Under the pieces are notes generated by a model. That model saw only the letters and a list, made by a program, of their open reading frames with translations, was not told the DNA's origin and searched no databases. DNA of 64,000 nucleotides from Muricea muricata (Eukaryota; Cnidaria; Anthozoa; Malacalcyonacea; Plexauridae). Each line of letters begins with the position of its first letter. The first letter of the stretch is position 1. Shown piece after piece: positions 42,691 to 54,676 of this stretch. The position numbers and the translations under genes were made by a program. The stretch spans positions 11,199,300 through 11,263,299 of the forward strand of contig OY979730.1 in the NCBI GenBank assembly GCA_963855995.1. The letters are read 5' to 3'.

Positions 42691-45600
42691 ACCAAGCCTA
42701 TTATTACATGAATTATTGTGTCTTTAGTGTTTGAAAATGTTAGTGTAAGGGCTGCTGTATCGTTTTCAGAGATTTTATGACTTTGGTTAAACATGATCAA
42801 ATTTTGTCATTACTTAACCAAGCCTATTATTACATGAATTATTGTGTCTTTAGTGTTTGAAAATGTTATTGTAAGAACTGCTGTATCGTTTTCAGAGATT
42901 TTATGACTTTGGTTAAATAGGAACAAATTTTGTCATTATTTAACCAAGCCTATTATTGCACGAATTATTGTGTTTTTTAAGTGTTTAAAAATGTTATTGT
43001 AAGGTCTGCTGTATTGTTTTCAGAGATTTTATGACTTTGGTTAAATAGGAACAAATTTTGTCATCATTTAACCAAGCCTATTATTACACGAATTATTGTG
43101 TCTTTAGTGTTTGAAAATGTTATTATAAGGACTGCATGTATTGTTTTCAGAGATTTTATGAGTTTGGTTAAACATGATCAAATTTTGTCATTATTTAACC
43201 AAGCCTATTATTACACGAATTATTGTGTCTTTAGTGTTTGAAAATGTTATTATAACGATTGAGATTATTGTTTTCAGAGATTTTATGACTTTGGTGAAAT
43301 AGGACCAAATTTTGTGATTATTTAACCAAGCCTATTATTGCACGAATTATTGTGTCTTTTAAATGTTGGAAAATGTTATTATAAGGGCTGCTGTATTGTT
43401 TTCAGAGATTTTATGACTTTGGTTAAATAGGAAAAAATTTTGTCATTATTTAACCAAGCCTATTATTACACGAATTATTGTGTCTTTAGTGTTTGAAAAT
43501 GTTATTGTAAGAACTGCTGTATCATTTAAGAGATTTTATGACTTTGGTTAAATAGGAACAAATTTTGTCATTATTTAACCAAGCCTATTATTACACTAAT
43601 CATTGTGTCTTTAGTGTTTGAAAATGTTATTGTAAGAACTGCTGTATCGTTTTCAGAGATTTTATGACTTTGGTTAAACATGATCAAATTTTGTCATTAC
43701 TTAACCAAGCCTATTATTACATGAATTATTGTGTCTTTAGTGTTTGAAAATGTTATTGTAAGAACTGCTGTATCGTTTTCAGAGATTTTATGACTTTGGT
43801 TAAATAGGAACAAATTTTGTCATTATTTAACCAAGCCTATTATTGCACGAATTATTGTGTTTTTTAAGTGTTGGAAAATGTTACTATAAGGACTGCATGT
43901 ATTGTTTTCAGAGATTTTATGACTTTGGTTAAATAGGAAAAAATTTTGTCATTATTTAACCAAGCCTATTATTGCACGAATTATTGTGTTTTTTAAGTGT
44001 TTGAAAATGTTATTATAAGGACTGCATGTATTGTTTTCAGAGATTTTATGAGTTTGGTTAAACATGATCAAATTTTGTCATTATTTAACCAAGCCTATTA
44101 TTATATGAATTATTGTGTCTTTAGTGTTTGAAAATGTTATTGTAAGAACTGCTGTATCGTTTTCAGAGATTTTATGACTTTGGTTAAATAGGAACAAATT
44201 TTGTCATTATTTAACCAAGCCTATTATTACACGAATTATTGTGTCTTTAGTGTTTGAAAATGTTATTATAAGGACTGCTGTATTGTTTTCAGAGATTTTA
44301 TGACTTTTGTTAAACATGATCAAATTTTGTCATTATTTAACCAAGCCTATTATTGCACGAATTATTGTGTTTTTTAAGTGTTTGAAAATGTTATTATAAG
44401 GACTGCATGTATTGTTTTCAGAGATTTTATGAGTTTGGTTAAACATGATCAAATTTTGTCATTATTTAACCAAGCCTATTATTATATGAATTATTGTGTC
44501 TTTAGTGTTTGAAAATGTTATTGTAAGAACTGCTGTATTGTTTTCAGAGATTTTATGACTTTGGTTAAATAGGAAGAAATTTTGTCATTATTTAACCAAG
44601 CCTATTATTACACGAATTATTGTGTCTTTAGTGTTTGAAAATGTTATTATAAGGACTGCTGTATTGTTTTCAGAGATTTTATGACTTTTGTTAAACATGA
44701 TCAAATTTTGTCATTATTTAACCAAGCCTATCATTACATGAATTATTGTGTCTTTAGTGTTTGAAAATGTTATTGTAAGAACTGCTGTATCGTCGTTTCA
44801 GAGATTTTATGACTTTGGTTAAATAGGAACAAATTTTGTCATTATTTAACCAAGCCTATTATTACATGAATTATTGTGTCTTTAGTATTTGAAAATGTTA
44901 TTGTAAGGACTGCTGTATTGTTTTCAGAGATTTTATGACTTTGGTTAAATAGGAAGAAATTTTGTCATTATTTAACCAAGCCTATTATTACACGAATTAT
45001 TGTGTCTTTAGTATTTGAAAATGTTATCATAAGGACTGCATGTATTGTTTTCAGAGATTTTATGAGTTTGGTTAAACATGATCAAATTTTGTCATTATTT
45101 AACCAAGCCTATTATTATATGAATTATTGTGTCTTTAGTGTTTGAAAATGTTATTGTAAGAACTGCTGTATCGTCGTTTCAGAGATTTTATGACTTTGGT
45201 TAAATAGGAACAAATTTTGTCATTATTTAACCAAGCCTATTTTACACGAATTATTGTGTCTTTAGTGTTTGAAAATGTTATTGTAAGAACTGCTGTATTG
45301 TTTTCAGAGATTTTATGACTTTGGTTAAATAGGAAGAAATTTTGTCATTATTTAACCAAGCCTATTATTGCACGAATTATTGTGTTTTTTAAGTGTTTGA
45401 AAATGTTATTATAAGGACTGCATGTATTGTTTTCAGAGATTTTATGAGTTTGGTTAAACATGATCAAATTTTGTCATTATTTAACCAAGCCTATTATTAT
45501 ATGAATTATTGTGTCTTTAGTGTTTGAAAATGTTATTGTAAGAACTGCTGTATTGTTTTCAGAGATTTTATGACTTTGGTTAAATAGGAAGAAATTTTGT

Positions 45601-47866
45601 CATTATTTAACCAAGCCTATTATTACACGAATTATTGTGTCTTTAGTGTTTGAAAATGTTATTATAAGGACTGCTGTATTGTTTTCAGAGATTTTATGAC
45701 TTTTGTTAAACATGATCAAATTTTGTCATTATTTAACCAAGCCTATCATTACATGAATTATTGTGTCTTTAGTGTTTGAAAATGTTATTGTAAGAACTGC
45801 TGTATCGTCGTTTCAGAGATTTTATGACTTTGGTTAAATAGGAACAAATTTTGTCATTATTTAACCAAGCCTATTATTACATGAATTATTGTGTCTTTAG
45901 TATTTGAAAATGTTATTGTAAGGACTGCTGTATTGTTTTCAGAGATTTTATGACTTTGGTTAAATAGGAAGAAATTTTGTCATTATTTAACCAAGCCTAT
46001 TATTACACGAATTATTGTGTCTTTAGTATTTGAAAATGTTATTATAAGGACTGCATGTATTGTTTTCAGAGATTTTATGAGTTTGGTTAAACATGATCAA
46101 ATTTTGTCATTATTTAACCAAGCCTATTATTATATGAATTATTGTGTCTTTAGTGTTTGAAAATGTTATTGTAAGAACTGCTGTATCGTCGTTTCAGAGA
46201 TTTTATGACTTTGGTTAAATAGGAACAAATTTTGTCATTATTTAACCAAGCCTATTTTACACGAATTATTGTGTCTTTAGTGTTTGAAAATGTTATTGTA
46301 AGAACTGCTGTATTGTTTTCAGAGATTTTATGACTTTGGTTAAATAGGAAGAAATTTTGTCATTATTTAACCAAGCCTATTATTACACGAATTATTGTGT
46401 CTTTAGTGTTTGAAAATGTTATTATAAGGACTGCTGTATTGTTTTCAGAGATTTTATGACTTTTGTTAAACATGATCAAATTTTGTCATTATTTAACCAA
46501 GCCTATCATTACATGAATTATTGTGTCTTTAGTGTTTGAAAATGTTATTGTAAGAACTGCTGTATCGTCGTTTCAGAGATTTTATGACTTTGGTTAAATA
46601 GGAACAAATTTTGTCATTATTTAACCAAGCCTATTATTACATGAATTATTGTGTCTTTAGTATTTGAAAATGTTATTGTAAGGACTGCTGTATTGTTTTC
46701 AGAGATTTTATGACTTTGGTTAAATAGGAAGAAATTTTGTCATTATTTAACCAAGCCTATTATTACACGAATTATTGTGTCTTTAGTATTTGAAAATGTT
46801 ATTATAAGGACTGCATGTATTGTTTTCAGAGATTTTATGAGTTTGGTTAAACATGATCAAATTTTGTCATTATTTAACCAAGCCTATTATTATATGAATT
46901 ATTGTGTCTTTAGTGTTTGAAAATGTTATTGTAAGAACTGCTGTATCGTCGTTTCAGAGATTTTATGACTTTGGTTAAATAGGAACAAATTTTGTCATTA
47001 TTTAACCAAGCCTATTTTACACGAATTATTATGTCTTTAGTGTTTGAAAATGTTATTATAAGGACTGCATGTATTGTTTTCAGAGATTTTATGACTTTGG
47101 TTAAATAGGAACAAATTTTGTCATTATTTAACCAAGCCTATTATTACACGAATTATTATGTCTTTAGTGTTTGAAAATGTTATTATAAGGACTGCATGTA
47201 TTGTTTTCAGAGATTTTATGAGTTTGGTTAAACATGATCAAATTTTGTCATTATTTAACCAAGCCTATTATTATATGAATTATTGTGTCTTTAGTGTTTG
47301 AAAATGTTATTGTAAGAACTGCTGTATCGTTTTCAGAGATTTTATGAGTTTGGTTAAATAGGAACAAATTTGTCATTATTTAACCAAGCCTATTATTACA
47401 CGAATTATTGTGTCTTTAGTATTTGAAAATGTTATTGTAAGGACTGCTGTATTGTTTTCAGAGATTTTATGACTTTGGTTAAATAGGAAGAAATTTTGTC
47501 ATTATTTAACCAAGCCTATTGTTACACGAATTATTGTGTCTTTAGTGTTTGAAAATGTTATTATAAGGACTGCATGTATTGTTTTCAGAGATTTTATGAG
47601 TTTGGTTAAACATGATCAAATTTTGTCATTATTTAACCAAGCCTATTATTACATGAATTATTGTGTCTTTAGTATTTGAAAATGTTATTGTAAGGACTGC
47701 TGTATCGTTTTCAGAGATTTTATGACTTTGGTTAAATAGGAACAAATTTTGTCATTATTTAACCAAGCCTATTATTACACGAATTATTGTGTCTTTATAG
47801 TGTTTGAAAATGTTATTGTAAGGACTGCATGTATTGTTTTCAGAGATTTTATGACTTTGGTTAAAG
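42691..47866 (+). repeat. 127-bp satellite array, block 2, with higher-order repeats
   Basis: About 41 monomers. Diagnostic variants recur in step: ATCGTCGTTTCAG at 44791, 45172, 45806, 46187, 46566 and 46947, and the short CCTATTTTACACG form at about 45236, 46251 and 47008. This gives higher-order units of 8 monomers (about 1015 bp) and 6 monomers (about 758 bp). Confidence 0.95.
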
Positions 47867-48060
47867 ACTATGCAGTGTGTGGACATGAAACCTTCCTCAC
47901 TGACTGTTCGTTTGGCAAACCTTCCTCACAGGTGATACCCGCATACCCGTGGCTTTTTTACAAATCTGGTGATAGCTTCGCCATTATCGAATTGTTTGGC
48001 TGTAAATTTGCTAAAACTTCCTAACATGATAATCTGTTGGATTTGATTTGGTGAATATTA
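47867..48060 (+). repeat. Non-satellite spacer, copy 1
   Basis: GACTATGCAGTGTGTGGACA to GGTGAATATTATGAGA, inside the array. Repeated almost exactly at 49602-49801, with a more diverged relative near 55145-55245. Frame reads AVCGHETFLTDCSFGKPSSQ followed by a possible GTGATA donor; whether it is an exon remnant is unclear. Confidence 0.85.
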
Positions 48061-49601
48061 TGAGATTTTATGACTTTGGTTAAATAGGAACAAATTTTGT
48101 CATTATTTAACCAAGCCTATTATTGCACGAATTATTGTGTTTTTTAAGTGTTGGAAAATGTTACTATAAGGGCTGCTGTATTGTTTTCAGAGATTTTATG
48201 ACTTTGGTTAAATAGGAACAAATTTGTCATTATTTAACCAAGCCTATTATTACACGAATTATTATGTCTTTAGTGTTTGAAAATGTTATTATAAGGACTG
48301 CATGTATTGTTTTCAGAGATTTTATGAGTTTGGTTAAACATGATCAAATTTTGTCATTATTTAACCAAGCCTATTATTACACGAATTATTGTGTCTTTAG
48401 TGTTTGAAAATGTTATTGTAAGAACTGCTGTATCGTTTTCAGAGATTTTATGACTTTGGCTAAATAGGAACAAATTTTGTCATTATTTAACCAAGCCTAT
48501 TATTACACGAATTATTGTGTCTTTAGTATTTGAAAATTTTATTGTAAGGACTGCTGTATCGTTTTCAGAGATTTTATGACTTTGGTTAAATAGGAACAAA
48601 TTTTGTTATTATTTAACCAAGCCTATTATTGCACGAATTATTTTGTTTTTTAAGTGTTGGAAAATGTTACTATAAGGGCTGCTGTATTGTTTTCAGAGAT
48701 TTTATGACTTTGGTTAAATAGGAACAAATTTGTCATTATTTAACCAAGCCTATTATTACACGAATTATTATGTCTTTAGTGTTTGAAAATGTTACTATAA
48801 GGACTGCATGTATTGTTTTCAGAGATTTTATGAGTTTGGTTAAACATGATCAAATTTTGTCATTATTTAACCAAGCCTATTATTACACGAATTATTGTGT
48901 CTTTAGTGTTTGAAAACGTTATTGTAAGGACTGCTGTATCGTTTTCAGAGATTTTATGACTTTGGTTAAATAGGAACAAATTTTGTCATTATTTAACCAA
49001 GCCTATTACTACACGAATTATTGTGTCTTTAGTGTTTGAAAATGTTATTATAAGGACTGCATGTATTGTTTTCAGAGATTTTATGAGTTTGGTTAAACAT
49101 GATCAAATTTTGTCATTATTTAACCAAGCCTATTATTACACGAATTATTGTGTCTTTAGTGTTTGAAAATGTTATTGTAAGGACTGCATGTATTGTTTTC
49201 AGAGATTTTATGACTTTGGTTAAACATGATCAAATTTTGTCATTATTTAACCAAGCCTATTATTACATGAATTATTGTGTCTTTAGTGTTTGAAAATGTT
49301 ATTGTAAGAACTGCTGGATCGTTTTCAGAGATTTTATGACTTTGGTTAAATAGGAACAAATTTTGTCATTATTAAACCAAGCCTATTATTACACGAATTA
49401 TTGTGTCTTTAGTATTTGAAAATTTTATTGTAAGGACTGCTGTATCGTTTTCAGAGATTTTATGACTTTGGTTAAATAGGAACAAATTTTGTCATTATTT
49501 AACCAAGCCTATTATTACACGAATTATTGTGTCTTTAGTATTTGAAAATGTTATTGTAAGGACTGCTGTATCGTTTTCAGAGATTTCATGACTTTGGTTA
49601 A
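48061..49601 (+). repeat. 127-bp satellite array, block 3
   Basis: About 12 further monomers between the two spacer copies, so the spacer and array were duplicated as a unit. Confidence 0.95.
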
Positions 49602-50930
49602 AGACTATGCAGTGTGTGGACATGAAACCTTCCTCACTGACTGTTCGTTTGGCAAACCTTCCTCACAGGTGATAGCCGCATACCCGTGGCTTTTTTACAA
49701 ATCTGGTGATAGCTTCGCCATTATCGAATTGTTTGGCTGTAAATTTGCTAAAACTTCCTAACATGATAATCTGTTGGATTTGATTTGGTGAATATTATGA
49801 GATGCCCTAATCTTGCTAGCTGATACTGGACCGACTCCTTCCCCTCGAAGTTAGCTTTCAATTTTGTTCACTACTTTGAAACCGATATGTAAAATAGAAA
49901 TTATTTTTTGGTATGCAGGCTTGTCTATTGACTGCCGTTGATTACTGTCTGATATTTTTACGGTTAAACAAGAGCAAAATAATTGTTAAAATAGGCTTTG
50001 TAAAGTCAGAGCTATCTGAACGCAAACGTTGTGTTCCAGATTCAATCTATAACAAGGGTGCTAATCTGAAATTAGAACTGACTTGAACTGCCATAATTAA
50101 TATGGTACGACATACTATAATATAATACCGATGTAAAATTTTGCCTGGAAGAGTGAATGAGAAAGCAGCTCTGGTTTTGTAATAAGAGGTATTTATTCGG
50201 CAGTTTCTCGAAAAAAATAAGGTTAGTTGATTTCTATGCATTATTAGTAGAATACTATACCCGTATACTATTGCAAATGCTGTCATTTCATTGGCTGCTC
50301 TATTTGGTATCTACCGAGGAGTAGACAGATGCTAAGCAGAGATAAATAAAGAAAGGACAGACATTTTGCTCTTCCCGTACTTTGCGTTGTTCCGGTGTTC
50401 TGGTGTTCCTGCTGTTATTAATAGCCAATTTTTGTTGTTCCGGAATTTCACTGTTCCGGTATTTCGTGTTCCGGTGTTCCGTTACAAAAAAATGGAAATT
50501 CGCGGTTTTGATATAACCGTGCCGTTGTAAAAAGAGGACTGGGCGCTATAGAAAACAATATGGCGGTTTTAAGGAAAAAAATTTAAAATACTTGCACTTA
50601 TATTATTTTGAATAAGATTGTATTAAATCGGTTATATTCATTGGATATTCTCTGCCCTCCAACATGTCAACGCTTTGGATGGGTGATGTATGTTTATACA
50701 TTGGTTTTAAATTATATTTTGTATGCTACGTAATATATTATGCCATTATGGAATAAATTCAGATGCAAGCACGTGGAAATCTAGTTTATTTAAATTGTAT
50801 ATTTCAGCTTGACACTTACATGGATGAACAGTTTGTTAAGGCTGCATTTGCCTCTGCTGGCCATGCAGTTATCAGCGTTAAAATCATAATTAATAAAATC
50901 ACTGGGTAAGATTGAAGGATTAGATTGACT
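49602..50930 (+). repeat. Segmental duplicate of the TRNAU1AP upstream region
   Basis: Matches 55145-56460: ACTGGACCGACTCCTTCCCC, TCATTTCATTGGCTGCTCTA, GAGGACTGGGCGCTATAGAA. It holds the presumed promoter, a CCGGTGTTCC-type short repeat and the first two exons of TRNAU1AP. Similarity is high and rises toward the exons. Confidence 0.9.
50664..50905 (+). pseudogene. Truncated copy of TRNAU1AP exons 1 and 2
   Basis: Exon 1 (50664-50687, MSTLWMGD) and exon 2 (50808-50905, LDTYMDEQFVKAAFASAGHA and on) keep intact splice sites and frame, but the gene ends there: the next sequence is a minisatellite and then a piece of TIR exon. It encodes only the first half of RRM1. If the promoter works, a short or chimeric transcript could be made. 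Confidence 0.85.
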
Positions 50931-50944
50931 GATTAGCAAGAGAC

Positions 50945-50991
50945 TTATATGAGAGTTGATGAGAGTTGACAAGCGAGAGTTTGTATTTGTT
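50945..50991 (+). repeat. GAGAGTT minisatellite at the duplication junction
   Basis: TATGAGAGTTGATGAGAGTT then GACAAGCGAGAGTTTGTATT. Lies exactly between the TRNAU1AP fragment and the TIR fragment. The same repeat is in the matching TRNAU1AP intron at 56515. Confidence 0.85.
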
Positions 50992-51370
50992 AACATGGTG
51001 GATTCAGTGTACTGCAGCCACAAAACTTTGATAATCGTCTCGAAGAACTATGTCCAAAGCGATTACTGCATGCAAGAACTACAGATTGCCATGCATAGCT
51101 TCGGAACTCGTGCGAATAGAGAGAATAGTTTTGATCAAAATCGATGATGTTTCCATGCATTGCTTGCCGAGGATTATCAGACAGAAGTCTTACCTGGATT
51201 GCTCGGATCCTGAACATGCGAGGCATTTAAAAACGAACTTACTGCGGGTTTTGCCAAGGCGCGAGACTGTGGAAGAACGACCGTTGCAAGATTTTGGTCA
51301 GCAAAGTTCTGATGGTAATGATGCCAGCGGCAGCGGTCAAATGTCTTTGGAACAATTGCATGTCACGTGA
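50992..51370 (+). pseudogene. Truncated, frameshifted copy of the TIR exon
   Basis: About 96 percent identical by eye to the last 390 bp of the receptor 2 TIR exon (38417-38804), stop included, and the similarity continues into the 3' flank. An 8-bp deletion at about 51099 (CATAGCTTCGG against CATAGCGAGATCGCGTCGG) breaks the frame. Boxes 1 and 2 and all Ig exons are absent. Confidence 0.88.
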
Positions 51371-53005
51371 GGGGGGAAGGAGCTGAGCAAGGAGTCATGA
51401 GGTAAATGTAAAAATCTTACAACTAGCGAGAGAATAGAAGTTTTGTGCAAGGCTGAGCTGAGGTCAGTACGTAAGCGAGATCAGTCATTGCACGTAAAAA
51501 AATCCAGCCCAGAGACGGTGGCTCAAAAGCGGGTTGACTTAACAAACACTTAACCCCCAGGTTTACTCAAAATTCAAAGCAAAATTTTCCAAGAGCTTAT
51601 TTGTAAGCTGGGAAATATTTTTTCATAAATCGTGCGTGGGTGGATAGAAATTTTCTTGTCTCAAGTTTTTAAAATAAAATGGATGTATTGAATGGATGTA
51701 CACAAACTAACAGGGGACGGTTGTCGGCAAGGTGGATAAAGTTATCCACCGAGTAGCGACTTTTTCAAACGTCCAAAAATTGTTGATTTACTGGAATGTT
51801 CAAGTGTGGTGTTTAGCGTTTTAAAGTTGAAGGGGGAACTTATAATTTGGCCAAAGTATATTAGTATTATGGCATTCAAAAGCATGTTTAAGACAGGATA
51901 AAAATCACTATCCAGTGGATAGCACTATCCATCCTTCGTACAACCGACCCCAGTGCGTTAAATTTTAATCTGGGAATAACGTTAAACCATGCAGGTCTGA
52001 TGCAGCTTTATCGCTGAATCATTGATTTCTTTCATTGTATAATACAGTAATTTGTTATTTCTGCCTGACTGTTTGGTTCTGTACTCTCGCAAACTTCATG
52101 GTGTATAGAAAAAACTGAACAAATTTGAAATCGCTTTCAACGTCGCGAAGCGGCTTGAAATATGGAGTCTTTTTTAATGTAGATTGCTTGGGTACTTATG
52201 TTGTAGAATGAACGAAAAAATTTTGAAATTTAAATGCTTACAACCGGGGGGGGGGGGTGCGTCTGAAATTGGAAGGCTTTGAGTCGGTAGGTATAAAATT
52301 TGTTAGGTGTTTTATTGCTGTTCAAAATTTCAAGAGATTTGCTCGAGTTTAAGTTCTTCCAAACGCCACACGAACTTGTATTTTTCTAGATAAGTTTTTT
52401 TTCAAGAAAAGTTCTAATTTTAATTGATGTCTCTTGGGAGTTGTATTCAAATTAGGTAAATTAAACATGCAGAAAGCTAATTTTGCTCAAATTATGGAAC
52501 TTTGCGCGATTGAAATTTTGAACAGCAATACAACACCCGACATATTTTCCACCTACCAAGTCAAAATTACTATCATTGTTTATTCTACATTATAAGCACC
52601 CAAACAATCCTTTCTAATAAAAAATTCGTACATTGAGGCGTTTCACGAAGTAGAGAGCGATTTCAGATTTGTTCAGGGTTTTTTTATGTACCCTGTACAT
52701 CAATGTACTGACAGAGCTCGCATGTAAGAAATTATCCGAACAAGATTAACTGATAATGGTGAAATTTCGTAAACATATAATGGAGGGCAGGCGGTGTAAT
52801 TCAATAAGCGAAAATAACAACAAAGTTTTGATGTTCATTATTTATTAATTTCACATTTTTTTGCATCATCAGAGATGATCTACACTATTTTAATCAATGT
52901 CATAATCACATTTAGAAGAATTGTATGAATTTTGAGTAGTTTAGTTCCAATAAGTTCGGTGATGCGTTCCAGCTGGGTCTGTTTGGACGCAGTTTTCGAT
53001 TCGCC
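51371..53005. other. Intergenic region between TIR fragment and VWA gene
   Basis: 51371-51680 matches the flank of receptor 2. A MITE lies at 51715. Beyond 52700 it resembles the flank of the truncated VWA exon. AATAAA on the minus strand at 52846-52841 could end the VWA transcript. A poly-G tract lies at about 52246. No gene. Confidence 0.55.
51715..51957. mobile_element. GGTTGTCGG..GGATAAAGTTATCC MITE
   Basis: Ends invert: left GGTGGATAAAGTTATCCACC and GAGTAGCGACTTTTTC, right (inverted) GGATGGATAGTGCTATCCAC and TGGATAGTGATTTTTA, both next to GGTTGTCGG/GGTTGTACG. Related fragments at 31022, 32640 and 53396. Confidence 0.75.
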
Positions 53006-54676
53006 TTAACTGCAAAGAGGTTTCAGAGGTTTCTTTGCTTTGTATCGGTTGTGATCGATTTTCTCTAAAGCCAAATCAAACACGTATCCGAGATCGCTGT
53101 TTTTGTAAACTTGGAAAACGTGTTGCTCAGCTGGTTCACTTGCGACATTCGCCATTTCGTAAATTGCTCGTTGTCCAAGGCTTCCAACAGCGACGACAAA
53201 AATTTCCGAATTCTTAATATTATTCTTCAGCCTTCTCGCGTTCTCTATTGTTTTCTTCTGATCGTTTGATTGTCCACCCGTCACGAGAAGGACCTTTTTT
53301 TGTTTTACGCATCCCGGGACTCCTAAACATGTGAATCGATGTGTACTTAGTAGCTATGCTATACTTAACAGAGGGGTATAGGAATTCTAAACCCCTGGGT
53401 CGGTTCTACGAAAGCCGGATAGCGCTATCCACTGGATAGTGATTTTTTCGCCTGCCGCAGAAAGGCATAAAAAACAATTACACCAGAGATATTGAACTCG
53501 CAAAAGATAAAAGTGACTTTAACTCGAAAATGCTGAACTTTAACATGTGTTTTACCAGTTACTGAACTTGTTTAGAAAGTTTGAGAAAATCACTGTATGT
53601 AACTGCGTGGGTCTAAAAATTACGATACAAACTTTTTAATAGTTTTTCAGCTTCTTCCAATCCTGCAGCGGTATTTGCACCCGAACCAGGATAGGAGATT
53701 GCGTTCATTTTTTGACTTGCTTGGTAGAAACGTAGGAAGGGAAAGTTCATTTTTGCACTTGAGGAATAAGTGACCCCAGCGTAATAGCAGATATATTGCT
53801 TGGGTTTTTCGCATATTCTCATCACTTTTGTGATAGCCTTTTTTCCCTCGTCAAACTCGCACTGACCAATGGAGCCAGATCCATCCAACACAATAACAGT
53901 GTATTCGTATATCAAGGCTCTTTTACTGACAATGTGGGAATGTGGTCGAAGTGCCGGTATGAAGCGTACAAAATTGTCCAAAATACTTTGTGCGGTTGTC
54001 TGGGGAGAAGGGATTTTCTGCAGTCCTATAATATACAAAATATTAATGAGTATGTGCGAAATTAAATATTACTATTGCAACACAATTTACGTTTGAGGGG
54101 GAAGTCTTTGAGGGCGAAGTCAACAAATTATATCTTATTTGCGATCTTGCGGCCTTATTTTCAAAAGCAAACCATTATCAGAAACGATAAGCTTTTAGTG
54201 ATTTTTATTTCCGGTTGATAGCGTACAAAATTAAATTGCGTAAAATACTTTTTGCTGTCTCTTGTACAGGAGGGGTACTATTCAGTTCTATATGTATAAG
54301 ATAAGTGAAAAGAATAAAAATGAGTGAGGACCTTTTATAGGAGAATGATAAGGGCGTTCTTTAAGCGCGTTATCCAGTATCACTAACTTTAATGAATATA
54401 TCAAAGTTCTGATAAGTAATTTGAAGAATTTAAAAACGTAGGTAAAAAATTATTTGTATTAGTAAATATGTGTCGTGCCATGTCTACTGTTGTGAGTTGC
54501 CGATTATATAGTTTCGTGCAATAAATGACAGACTTACTTTGGTAAATCGGTGCATTTGGATTGGAGGGTAATGGTGTCGGCTGTGTCAGTTTAGGAAGTC
54601 TCCAAAATGTTTGTTGACTATACTTCGGCAGAATACTGAAGAAAATCAGGAAGGATACCAGTGGAATCCAGTTCAT
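53006..54676 (-). CDS. Secreted single-VWA-domain protein
   Basis: Minus strand, three exons: 54676-54538, 54025-53633 and 53322-53006; phase-1 introns; 282 residues. Exon 1 is a signal peptide (WIPLVSFLIFFSILP) plus a Pro-rich spacer. Exons 2 and 3 form one von Willebrand A domain: VIVLDGSGSIG (MIDAS DxSxS), SGANTAAGLEEA (MIDAS Thr), VLLVTGGQSNDQKK, IFVVAVGSLGQRAIYEMA. In most VWA domains the third motif is TDG; here Asp is replaced by Gly, so metal binding may be altered. The exon 2 donor (GTTTGT) is weak. Such domains mediate protein contacts in matrilin- or collagen-like matrix proteins. A degenerate relative of its last exon is at 39746-39996. Confidence 0.8.
53396..53545 (+). mobile_element. 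GGATAGCGCTATCC element, uninterrupted copy
   Basis: GGTCGGTTCTACGAAAGCCG, GGATAGCGCTATCCACTGGA, GAACTCGCAAAAGAT and TTAACTCGAAAATGCTG in one piece, lying in intron 2 of the VWA gene. It is the reference for the copy split by the foldback element. Confidence 0.75.

Noticed and set aside
40488-49601. CRISPR-like regular repeat spacing
   Set aside because: The monomers are contiguous 127-bp tandem units without unique spacers, in an intron-containing animal genome.
50047-50286. Minus-strand frame repeated at 55551-55820
   Set aside because: Both lie in the duplicated non-coding flank of TRNAU1AP. Conservation of the frame follows from recent duplication, and part is repeat sequence.
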